Shown: positions 23,201 to 32,262 of the stretch, piece after piece
How the letters are laid out: each line of letters begins with the position of its first letter
Numbering within the stretch: the first letter of the stretch is position 1
Translations under genes and position numbers: made by a program
DNA from: Agrocybe praecox
Lineage: Eukaryota; Basidiomycota; Agaricomycetes; Agaricales; Agrocybaceae
NCBI GenBank assembly: GCA_964017145.1
Contig: OZ024848.1
Location: 12,501-76,500 of the forward strand
DNA: 64,000 bases
Direction: 5' to 3'
Notes under the pieces: model-generated
Database searches by the model: none
Seen by the model: only the letters and a program-made list of their open reading frames with translations
Told to the model about the DNA's origin: nothing

Positions 23201-24253
23201 ACGGACGGCAGGATGTTCAACACCACAATTCACGCAACAAGGGAGGATTCCCTGGACGCAGAGGCACGAGATGACGCATCAACGAAGATCTTCACAGACG
23301 GCTCAGGTTTTCAAGGAGGAGCAGGAGCAGCAGCTGTCATCTACATGAATGGATCCAACAACCCTACTGGCACGCTCAGGTGCCATCTCGGAAAACTAAC
23401 AGATCACTCCACCTATGAGGGCGAGGCGGTAGGTCTGATACTGGCGGTATGGCTAATACGAATCTATTGCAAGGACCGGATAGGCAACGAAGCCATCAGC
23501 ATCTACTCTGATTGTCAGAGCGCGATCAACACAGTATATGACATGAAACCGGGGCCTGGTCAGTATCTGTTTAACGAATTTCATAAACTTATTGCCCCTT
23601 TCAAAAACACAGGGAATAATGTCTCCAAATTCACGATCAACTGGATCTCAGCTCACAGTGAGGTCAACGGCAACGAGCAAGTCGATAAAGAAGCAAAGGA
23701 GGCCGCATTAGGCAACTCAACACCAAAAATCTTCCTACCTCCTATACTCAGACGACCACTCCCGTTAGGCAAATCGGCACTCCTCCAAAAAGCGAAGGAA
23801 GCACGTACAGTAGAATGGAAGGCTCTATGGGAAACCTCCCCTCGAAAGAAAAGGATGAAGACCATTGACAAGGACTTCCCACACTCGAAATTTAGCAAAA
23901 TCGCCAATGACCTAACAAGAAAGCAGGCCAGCATACTAATCCAGATGCGCACTGGACACCTACCACTTAATGACTACCTGTTCAAAAGAAAACTCGCACC
24001 CTCACCAAATTGCACTATGTGCCCGGACGGAAGGAGAGAAACGCTAGAACACATACTGAAGGAATGCCCAGCATACAGAAAACAAAGAACAAAGTTGCGA
24101 AAAGCTATGCAGGGAAGAAGCCTCGCCACCCACTCGGCACTACTCTCAGACCCAAAACGAGCCAAAATGATAGTCAACTTCATTGAAGAAACCAAAAGAT
24201 GGACCACAGGATACATGAGGGGTCCCACCCAAAGCTTCGTAGACACCCACTAA
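20258..24253 (+). CDS. LINE ORF2: endonuclease, reverse transcriptase and RNase H
   Basis: A 1,331-residue polyprotein with all domains of an active LINE. An APE-type endonuclease occupies about residues 14-260, with LRILQANL, AIQEPH, WCGDFNRHHPLWDD and the closing KTDHIPI. The reverse transcriptase (about 480-770) shows SPWKAPGLDGIPN, YRPIALLSTMAKL, VLFLDVEGAFPNA, GIGQGCPLS and the catalytic YVDD near residue 705. RNase H1 (about 1010-1150) shows IFTDGSG, YEGEAVGL, YSDCQSA and WISAHSEVNGNEQVD. A terminal CCHC knuckle is CTMCPDG...ETLEHILKEC. It nicks DNA and copies its RNA by target-primed reverse transcription. The start ATG lies in ATGA shared with the ORF1 stop, so translation probably depends on termination-reinitiation. 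Confidence 0.95.
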   Translation: MNDPSDEFTQDTSRHLRILQANLCHSDPAHLHLLNDKAAHEWDILAIQEPHTTYFQSIRTPNGFRQIYPDSKLRQREKARSAIWVNSAISTNSWKAIDIPGTVDITAVQLEGEYGVLTIFNIYNSCTDDKAERALDRYLDTHKNEIFGQGKNVIWCGDFNRHHPLWDDDADDRLFTSNAMEASLRLIQLLAKWDMSMLLPKGIPTLQHWVTNKYSRPDNVFGTKELMDQVVKCDTLPERRPVKTDHIPIVLILDISKTPAPTTPIKNFRMTDWTAFREELDRRIEKAPVWTDIHDENEFNRQVETLTTIIQETIEAKVPLSKPNSLSKRWWTKELDQMKKEGNRLSRTSYKFRALPDHHSHHEYKEHRKIFADAITRAKRQHWEDFLEEATEREMWIANKFIKEPVGDGGRPRIPTLKVSTPEGQKEVSSNEEKARAIATSFFPPKPADSNIPRDPQYPPPLKASLPITQMRVAAHAKSLSPWKAPGLDGIPNSVIRECADELSPHLARIYTAAIELNLYHQSWRDSITCVLKKPGKPDYQVPKAYRPIALLSTMAKLLSAIVADDMSRLIEQYKLLPNNHFGGRPGRTTTDALHYLIHRIKSTWRNGKVVSVLFLDVEGAFPNAVTDRVLHNLRKRRIPEPYVQMIDSMLKNRRTKLRFDDFLSEFRAIDNGIGQGCPLSMIIYILYNADLLTIPEGDDEDAIGYVDDAILIAIGNSFQETVDKLKDMMVREGGGFQWSSEHNSRFEITKVAVMHMSQGTGRKEDGTKAKLHELAPPLILRGTTIEAVKTYKYLGVLIDPELRWKAQTMRAVEKATKWVMLFKRLTKPSTGVRLKLMRQLYLAVGVPKMTYALDVWYTPPHKRVGKKRNSGSVTALRLMTKIQRMATIAITGALRSTATDTLDAHANIPPTAVMLRYICRRALIRLCTIDKSHPLHYHTANPTKIRPKPQPHEAPITKLRRIFDIDPAKVEKIGRPTYNITDGRMFNTTIHATREDSLDAEARDDASTKIFTDGSGFQGGAGAAAVIYMNGSNNPTGTLRCHLGKLTDHSTYEGEAVGLILAVWLIRIYCKDRIGNEAISIYSDCQSAINTVYDMKPGPGQYLFNEFHKLIAPFKNTGNNVSKFTINWISAHSEVNGNEQVDKEAKEAALGNSTPKIFLPPILRRPLPLGKSALLQKAKEARTVEWKALWETSPRKKRMKTIDKDFPHSKFSKIANDLTRKQASILIQMRTGHLPLNDYLFKRKLAPSPNCTMCPDGRRETLEHILKECPAYRKQRTKLRKAMQGRSLATHSALLSDPKRAKMIVNFIEETKRWTTGYMRGPTQSFVDTH

Positions 24254-24699
24254 CTAACTAACTCTACAGCCACACCTCGAACGACAACCACCAAGACCGA
24301 CACGACCCACCCAACCCCGCGACGACACCATCTCACATACCACATCCTCAAGATAACGTCGCCGCCCCAACAAGCTGCATCTTCCTAAAGCAGCTGGGTG
24401 AACAAACCAGCAATCAAGGCCGAAATCTGGCCTACACCGGAGCACGCCTCGCCCCGTCCTCCCTCTAAACAGTGGAGTCGAAAACGGCGTTTCCTTGCCG
24501 GGGTCGAAGGGGGAGCGAGTGCCACGGGCACGCCTCCTTTGATTGCTGAGACTCGCTGGGGGGAACTCCTTAGACGGGCATTGGGGCCTCGTAGTTGTAA
24601 AGTAGAGAAAGGCCAATGTCTATATTAGAGTATTCTAACCGACAATAAACCCCATTACAAAAAAAAAAAAAAAAAAATCCCGATGCCAAGCGCTGGTTT

Positions 24700-25445
24700 G
24701 CAGGGCCAACCGTACTGTGATTCCAAATATCATCCTTCAATGCTAGCTAACAACGCATGAATCAGTGTCAATTACACCTTGAAGAACGTTATCAACTTAA
24801 ACCCTTAGTAGGTGATTGTACATTGGCCCGATACTCGGGGAAATCGCCCCTGGTATTTATATCCCTGGAAGCCCTTGATCATCACGATTGTCTGACAGGC
24901 CTGCTCGTTGACGCGCCTGATGCGCAGGATAGAACCAACGAAGGAACTTGGCTCGACCATGCCTGTACACTTACAAGTGAAGATAATACACAGATAGGCC
25001 ACCCACCCGTTCGAATAGGTACGTACATGTCAGACACAAATGCGTGTTTCGACGTGTCCAAATCCTCTGCTGAATTTACGCTGCTTTGAAGGGCCAACCG
25101 CAACGTGATTCCAACTATCATCCGTTGAGGGTTAATCAGGTTTCAACGTCATTTATGAGTTTATTATCACCATATCAATCCCTGGAAAGATACGCAAGAT
25201 TTTCATTCATCGTGACCTTGTCCAACCTACTCGTTGACGCGCCTGACGCGCAGAACAACTTACAGAAATGAATGCGACTCGGCTCAATTCGGGGAATCAG
25301 AGAAGGAAAGTTCGAGCATGCATGCATGTTTGCAGGTGGAAATATAAACAGATAGATTACCCGTGTTGACGTTGAACAGGTACGTACATATCATATACAG
25401 ACGTGCGTTTCAGCATGTATAAATCTCTACACTGTACACAATTGA
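24700..25445. repeat. degenerate tandem duplication, unit about 360-390 bp
   Basis: Several blocks recur in the same order: GGGCCAACCG...GTGATTCCAA.TATCATCC (24703 and 25091), ATCCCTGGAA (24861 and 25174), CTCGTTGACGCGCCTGA.GCGCAG (24902 and 25229) and GTACGTACAT (25019 and 25379). The offsets drift between about 313 and 389 bp, so this is an old, indel-rich tandem copy directly beside the LINE 3' end. No protein is supported. Confidence 0.7.
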
Positions 25446-26372
25446 ATAGAACACACTTGCCTATGGTGCCACTCGCATGTTGAATCCGGATTAAGTTGAA
25501 TAGATACATACTATCCAGTCAAGAACAACTGAATACGCGCAGCAGTAAGTATTATCACGCTCGACATATTTTTAACTCATAAGACGCAGCACTTACTCGC
25601 TCCAAGATTGGCTTCTCGAGCTCGAATTGGCTAGAATTCTCTCGAACGCCGAGTCGCTGATCCCGCGTCGGTGCCGCACCACATGGCTTTGTTCACATGT
25701 CACCGCCGCTCTATACATAAAATCTCGTCTCTATTCTTCTAACGTCTTCTCCACAACATACATCTGTCCATTTTCGAGTCCAGAATCCTGTTCTCCGCGT
25801 TGTCTCGGCGACAACGGATGGCAAGATCAGTAACCACAAGCTTGTGTATATGTATAGTATCGTACTGTATGCACCCAATTCAGTTTTCATCACAACATTT
25901 ATAACATTTCCTTCATCTTTCTCCAGCTCCACCCCCACCGTACCCACTCCAAATCAGATTCCGGGATATCACCACCATCCCTCTTCCCGGATCAGGCAAA
26001 TCAGCTACGGATGCCACGCTTTCCAAGTTATTCTTAGAAACCTATTCCTTCCTTGTCCGTTCGGAGGCTTTATTCTCCCATAGTGCCCACACATCATGAT
26101 AATTGGACTATGGGGGGTCCGACGCGTGCATGTGCGTGTGTATTCTCGAGGCAAGACGTTTTGTAAAGTCTATTTTACTAAGCTGACAGAGTCGCCTTGG
26201 CATGAGAAAATGTTAGCGATGATCATTCTCAGTCATGTCTTGGGTACCGTTGGGTTTTCTATCGTTCGGTCATACATATGTATATGTACACACCCCAAGT
26301 CCTTTGAGGATAGACCCAGTGTGAAGCGGAATTCGAGAGTTTTCAGTTTTGTGAAAACGAAAACAACCCAAT
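25446..26372. other. intergenic stretch, no supported gene
   Basis: Short frames only. A plus-strand frame around 25960-26095 reads PLPGSGKSATDATLSKLF, which resembles a P-loop, but it has no start, no continuation and no recognisable partner motifs. I see no other feature. Confidence 0.35.
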
Positions 26373-27036
26373 TTCCACTGCTGGCTCCGATACCTATATA
26401 TTGATAATATAGCGTCAATATATAGGTAATATGTATTTTTAACCTATATATTGGAAATATACATCATGTGAAAATTGAGAATACGTCAGATATATATATG
26501 ACATGTACATTGGCTGGAATCTCAAAATATACATCATATATATATCACGGTATATATTGAATATCCAGTCGATGTACACATGACATGTATGTCGACTGTA
26601 TTTTCAAGATATACGTGACATATATATTGGCATATATTTCGGAGATATATATCATATGTATATTTAGGCTATATTTTAAAAATATACCCGGCGAATGAAT
26701 AGAGGCTAACATATATATGATATATATCTCCGAAATACAGCTAAAATATACATATGATATATATCTCCGAAATATATGCCAATATATATGTCACGTATAT
26801 CTTGAAAATACAGTCGACATACATGTCATGTGTACATCGACTGGATATTCAATATATACCGTGAAATATATATGATGTATATTTTGAGATTCCAGCCAAT
26901 GTACATGTCATATATATATCTGACGTATTCTCAATTTTCACATGATGTATATTTCCAATATATAGGTTAAAAATACATATTACCTATATATTGGCGCTAT
27001 ATTATCAATATATAGGTATCGGAGCCAGCAGTGTTC
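26373..27036. mobile_element. 658-bp palindromic fold-back element with CACTG/CAGTG ends
   Basis: The segment 26376-27033 is a giant inverted repeat. Arms of about 300 bp are nearly identical in reverse complement around a spacer of about 60 bp centred near 26705. The ends are CACTGCTGGCTCCGATACC and its complement, flanked by TTC on both sides (26373-26375, 27034-27036). CACTG ends with a 3-bp duplication are the hallmark of CACTA/CMC-type transposons, the superfamily to which Plavaka is related. Each arm itself contains perfect small hairpins, such as CCTATATATTGA...TCAATATATAGG at the start. No coding capacity. Confidence 0.85.
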
Positions 27037-27585
27037 CCATCATAGCACATTTCCTGTTTCCCGCTTCTTTCAAATGTTACCCGAGGGAAACTACGATACT
27101 ATCTTAAAACCGTGTAACTTTTTCGTAGGTCGTTGTCGTCATCCAACATGAACATCTTATCATCTTGTCTTTTGCATCTAATCGCAATTACCTCCGTTAT
27201 TTTATTTATAGAACGGCCTTTTCATAGACGCTCGTGGGTTTGTCGGCTAGCCGCTATGTCATTAACAGTTCCGAATCGTTTCAGAAAAGGGGATAAAACC
27301 GGCGTCCAGATGACGACAATCAACTTGAATAGATTTTCGTATTTTCATTCTTCACTGACCGGATAGCCACAAACGCTCTAGTAAAAATTTAGTAAAAATT
27401 TCCAAATGAGATGACAAGTCCTTGATTTGCAAACAAACATGAGCAAGCACTACGGGCCGTGCCACCTGGCCGGAGTCCTCAGGCGCTGAAGTGACTTGAC
27501 CCGAACTATCAACTCAACCAGAACCTCTCAGTTACTCCTGCCTCTGACCTCTGACCACCTGCCATTGGCAAATACTCCTGCCTCT

Positions 27586-28476
27586 ATGGGTCGAAGCCGA
27601 GCACAGAAGAACTCTCAGCAGCAATCCGGCACGTCACAATCCGCACAGGGAAATAGTCAGCAGCTGAAGTCATTACGAAAATCTGAGCGAGCAGCCAAAC
27701 GAAAGGCGAGAAAAGCGAGAAAAGCGCGCAAAGCCCAGTTGCAAATGGATAAGGAGAACGCTGGCACTTCAATATCAACTAATACAACTGCCACAAAAAG
27801 AAAGGGAAAATCAAAGGCTGTCCAAGAATCGAATATATGTCCTGAACAGACACCTAACGTGCGGTCAGTCCCGTTCTTCATTCCCATCAAAACCAATCCG
27901 AAATATTGAAGTTTAATTCTTGGCTATTTAGCATCTGTAATACCTTGCAGACCGCCAACGACAATGCGCACAAGGAGAACAATTCCCATGTGAGCGTCAG
28001 CCAGGATTGTCATTTCCCGATTGACCCGGTTCATGTTTCTTAAGATTGTGCAACGTCCTTTGCATAAGAACGACGATATCTTGATACGAATTGCGCGAAG
28101 TCAATTGGCAAAACAAGGATTAGTTCTTCACATTGACGACGTATTACCTCCGGCAAAGGAAATATTAAAGCAACCAATCGTGAGTGACATTTCTTCCAAT
28201 GTGGATATCGAGGATCAGCATCATAAGAGCATCCGCGCCGTTCAAGCTTTCTTTTCTGCGCATCGCTACGTGAACCCTCTTGCGCTCGATGCTCTTGCTA
28301 GAGCTGGTTTCACGACTGCCGAGCTTCTCACTATGAGGGATTTGGATCCGACGGTTGTCATGGGCAGGTTTCGTAAGATAATGCCCAATGATTGTCGGAA
28401 CCATGCAAAGATCGAGAGCTTGACCCACATTGTATGTTCTGCCACGATGGAAGAATGGGACAAACTGCAGTCCTAG
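27586..28476 (+). CDS. tandem paralog A of an unrecognised C-terminal-domain family
   Basis: Three exons: 27586 to about 27861, a small exon from about 27953 to about 27991, and from about 28045 to the stop at 28476. The donors GTGCGG and GTGAGC keep one open frame. The N-terminus is basic and disordered (KSERAAKRKARKARKARKAQ around residue 40), suggesting nuclear or nucleic-acid contact. The last 78 residues form the family domain: VQAFFSAHRYVNP, then GFTTAELLTM, GRFRKIMP, AKIESLTHIV and EEWDKLQ next to the stop. The same domain ends genes B, C and D downstream and, more distantly, the two minus-strand genes at 36.7-40.8 kb. I do not recognise it; its pattern predicts four or five helices. 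Function unknown. Confidence 0.7.
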
Positions 28477-29108
28477 GTCTTTTGGCCATCACTGGCGTTA
28501 TCAATTGATCTGGTCGACTGTTTTGATACCATCTACTGGCCACTCAGTACAGCTACACATAAAAGCTCTGAGAATAAAGGCGCCAGTTTTCTTTCTAACG
28601 AGTGCATGGTCACTTGTTATGCTTTCAAACGTACAAGAAGACAATAATCTTTCGCGTTCAATGCCAAGACTGCGTCGCTGGGCGTTTGACTTCGAGATTT
28701 TCTGTTTATTTACAGCGTCTCGTGTCAATTATTTTCTTCAAAGAAATTCTATGTCTTGCCGCTCGTTTCTTAAATTTTGCGACTATTTTTGAACGCTAAT
28801 TACTAACGCATTTCTATCGAATACTCATGCCCCACTGCTTGCAAGATTCTTTTCGTCTTCAACATCGATTTAGCTTGATACTGTTGACACGTCAAAATGC
28901 TTTTATTCAAGGCCGATCCAGGAACGCGACATGCTTTGCTCGGCTACGCCAATCATTTATCTAGCCTACTATAGTTAGCACTCTGGAAGCCCCAAAATTT
29001 TGTATCCGCTGGCAATTAGTAAGCCCACCTTTTCTTTTATTTAACGTTCGTAACTTACTTCTTCTAATTTTATATCTCTTGCACCGCTTGTATCTGCATT
29101 TTGCATAC

Positions 29109-29895
29109 ATGGGCAGGAAATCGAAAAAGACAAACACTGCGCCGGTAGTTAAACCGTCAGCAGTGCCGAACACTGGTGGAAAGTGGTCTTCTGGGAACAT
29201 TCATCCACCCAGGTATTTCACAAAGGCTATTGTATTCTGTCGAAGAGCATCTATCTAACGAGACTATACCAGTGCAGTGAATGCATGCGAATCGTCAAGC
29301 TCGGGTTCAGGTTCCTCTGAGGACGAGCTTCCTGTCAACCGTAAACTACAGTGGGATACGTCAGTGTATGTTTTGCAATTTGACGCGATTTTTCTCCGTA
29401 TTTACATAGATGATCTCCAGTACGAGTGGGCCACTTCTGCGAAGCTCGTTGAGTCACGAGATTCAGATTCAGATAGCTCAAGTAGCTCGGACTCGGATGA
29501 CAGACCTGTATGTATATCAGAGCGTCCCAGAAAATCAGCTCACTGAATGCGAGAAGCGTCCAGCCAAGCGAGTCAAACTGGAAAAGCAAAATGCTACAGA
29601 GAAGACGAATCCTATTTCCGCTCAAATTGCAGAGAACGTCAAATCATTTTTTTCAGCACATGGTTACGTGAATCCTGCTATTTTCAAAACCCTCGAATCA
29701 TTGGGTCTCACAAAATACGAGCTGCTAACAATGAAAGGTCAAGATCAGGATACCATCATGGGCAGATTTAAAAGGTTCCTTCCTGAGGTTTTTCAGGGTA
29801 TTGCTCAGGTTGAGAGCTTGTCGTATATAATTTGTTCTGTATCATTGGAGGATTGGGTTCAGTTACAGAACAGTATATCTATTCGCGACGTCTGA
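29109..29895 (+). CDS. tandem paralog B of the same family
   Basis: A start at 29109 opens a Lys-rich first exon (MGRKSKKTN). An intron from about 29213 to 29273 follows, then a short exon with an acidic serine stretch (ACESSSSGSGSSEDE). A second intron (donor GTGTATG near 29363) leads to the last exon ending at 29895. The final domain has VKSFFSAHGYVNP, TKYELLTMKGQD, MGRFKRFLP, AQVESLSYIICS and LEDWVQLQ. In 29410-29510 a competing frame reads DSDSDSSSSSDSDD, which looks like the original coding frame of an acidic linker. Either a further intron or a frameshift is therefore possible there. 633 bp separate it from gene A. Confidence 0.6.
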
Positions 29896-30281
29896 TGTAA
29901 TCCAAATCAATCACTTTGTGCGTTTATTTTCTAATTACCTCCTTGATATTATATGGGCTTTAACTTAGTCGGTCGAGTTTATTTTGTGTTTGGATCCCAT
30001 TCCTTTTTCCATTAGCTCAAACCAATTCCTTTGACTTTACTGCATATTTAAACAAGCCCTTACTTTGCTCTGCGAAGCCAGAAAGTCGACCTTAGTCTTG
30101 AAGAGCGCGCTTGCCCCATGAGGATGTCAAATAGCTCCTAAATGGGCCCGGACCGGAATTAATTTGGGCTTGGCAATAATAATGACCCCAACTCAAATTC
30201 AACGTTCTGACGTTTCGTCCGACTTACTAACCACAGACCTGGATTATCATCTTTCATCATTAATAAAGGCCCTTAAAAGAA

Positions 30282-31719
30282 ATGCCGCCGGAGGAATCGG
30301 AAGAGGACGAGGTCTCAGTAGAAGGGGAGTCTGAGGATGAATCAGAATCAGAATATGAAAGCGAGGATGAAAATGGTGAGGTCCAAGTTTCAACTTGCAG
30401 GAGAGTGCTTTGTCATTGAGAGATTGTTGTTTGTGGCAGAACCAGAACCATTTTCAGATAAGGACGAGATACAATGCGAGCCTAACCTGTTCATCACCGA
30501 CAAAGTAGCTGAAAAAATGACAGGAGGTGTCACTGATCAGGTTGGTGTCAAGACCAACGAAAGCAATGATCAACACTCGGCTCCTCAGTGGTACAAATCC
30601 ATACAAGAGAAACTTCGCTGGAACGGTTTCATAGTGCCATATGGTCATAAAATACCCATTGATGGTTGGAATTCATTAAGTGTAAGTTTTATTGACGAAA
30701 CACTGTGTTGTAGTTTCTCTGATATACTGCTCTAGTATAAGGAAAAAGAAACTTTCGAGATTCATCATGGATGTGAACCAAGGATGTCTTATTTTGTTTG
30801 GACGGACTTGGAGGTATGTGACGCCAAGTTAGCAGAGCAGGAATATTACCGTTTACGTGTGTTGGATCCAGACACAAGAAAGAAAAAGTGTTCAACGAGA
30901 ACGAAAATTTCTGGTCGAGAGAAACCTTAAACCGTACTACGTAGCAGAGCAGCCGCAGACTCAAACACATATCCTCAACACCACGCTTCGAGACGATAGC
31001 CTTCCTTCAAGTAGAACGGCACAAGAAGTTCCTCCCAGTCTGCTTGTTTCTAGAAAGAGAGACCGTGCTGAAAGTATGGAGGAATTGGAATCTAAAAACG
31101 ACAAACCTCCTCAGAATAAACGGTGAGTAATTTTCTATGAAATCAGTCCACTGTGAAATTGACTTGTCCTTCTGATCCATTCTCTTTCTTTTTTTTTTCC
31201 TAAAAAATAACCAGAAAAACTTCTCGGCTTGTAGCACCTTCAAACATGGATGGTGAAAGCCCTGTTGAAAACGATCAAGAGAACAGCACTCAGGCGGCAG
31301 CAACACAGAAAGACAATGGTCGTCCGGACATTCTCCGACGCATAGCGGATGCGCAAATAGATAAACAGAAACAAGATGCTGAAAATGGTCTCCCTCCTAT
31401 CGAAACAAACGAGCTTAAACAAAGCATCGAAAATGTCAACGGACCGAATCATTCTGAATTTGTCTCTTTTGACATCCGATCATTCTTTGCCTCCCACAGG
31501 TACACGAATCCTCTCGTTATGGACGCTCTTAACCTTTCGGGATTTTCGAAATACGAGCTTCTCACCATGAGAGGGCAGGATAAGGATGAGCTAATACAAA
31601 GATTCAGAACATTTCTTTTAGATGACCGTTGTCAACAAGCCCAGATAGAGAGCTTGTCATATGTGGTCTCCTCGGTGTCTATGGAAGCCTGGGATACGCT
31701 GCAGCACGCGTCTTGTTAG
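30282..31719 (+). CDS. tandem paralog C of the same family
   Basis: Five exons keep one frame: an acidic N-terminus (PPEESEEDEVSVEGESEDES), intron about 30376-30439, an exon to about 30680, a short exon near 30736-30812 (FEIHHGCEPRMSYFVW), an exon from about 30871 to 31122, and the last exon from about 31215. An internal block, APQWYKSIQEKLRWNGF, has a partner in gene D (TPAWYRRLEQKLRKKDF), so C and D share a second conserved region. The terminal domain reads IRSFFASHRYTNP, SKYELLTMRGQDKD, IQRFRTFL, AQIESLSYVVSS and MEAWDTLQ near the stop. No enzymatic motif is visible. The charged linkers suggest a nuclear or chromatin-associated protein (inference). Confidence 0.68.
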
Positions 31720-32262
31720 CGGAGGACATCTTATGACTCTAGAACGATTCGAGTTTCACCTTCCCAGCGTACTTCTCGGCCACTTCATCTCACTTTTCAG
31801 CCATCCACACCATCGTTATCTATCATCGAGCGGTGTAAGATGAGAAATCATCCAGAATACGACATTGTTCCGCCTCGCTTTCATATCGCTCATAATATCT
31901 ACGTTACAATATATTTACCCTCTAATTTTTAATCGCTTCGTGTTTTCGTCTACTCAATTTCTACGCCATTTATTAATTACATACCCCCGGATGAGCGCCA
32001 GAGCTATTAAACCCTTCTAATATACAATAACTTCAAATTTCCAGGACATTCACAACTGTCGACTTCTATGCAATTGTTTTGGCAAATGGGAAACCAATTC
32101 AGTTCGGTTACTTCGGTGATTTTTTTTCGCGTTCAGGGACGCGTCCTCCTATTTAGCTAAATATGGAAGCTGTAGAAAACGCCTCTCTCGCTTAGTAAAT
32201 AAGTTGAATTCGAACTTGTTCGATTTCAATGACTGCTTTTTTTATTTCTCTCTATACGTGAG

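Larger units (their letters stand above)
18624..24687 (+). mobile_element. complete Tad1-like LINE retrotransposon with target duplication
   Basis: The element occupies about 18635-24676. ATCCCGATGCC lies directly before its 5' end (18624-18634) and directly after the poly(A) tail (24677-24687): an 11-bp target-site duplication. In between are a 5' UTR (about 145 bp), ORF1, ORF2, a 3' UTR with an AATAAA signal near 24645, and a tail of about 20 A. Both ORFs are open over their full length and the duplication is exact, so this is a young and probably full-length insertion. It landed about 180 bp upstream of the tRNA-Pro gene. The order APE endonuclease, RT, RNase H and terminal zinc knuckle fits fungal Tad1/I-group LINEs. 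Confidence 0.93.

Noticed and set aside
25960..26095. P-loop-like PLPGSGKSAT frame
   Set aside because: No start, no Walker B and no continuation; overlaps another open frame. Too little for an NTPase call.
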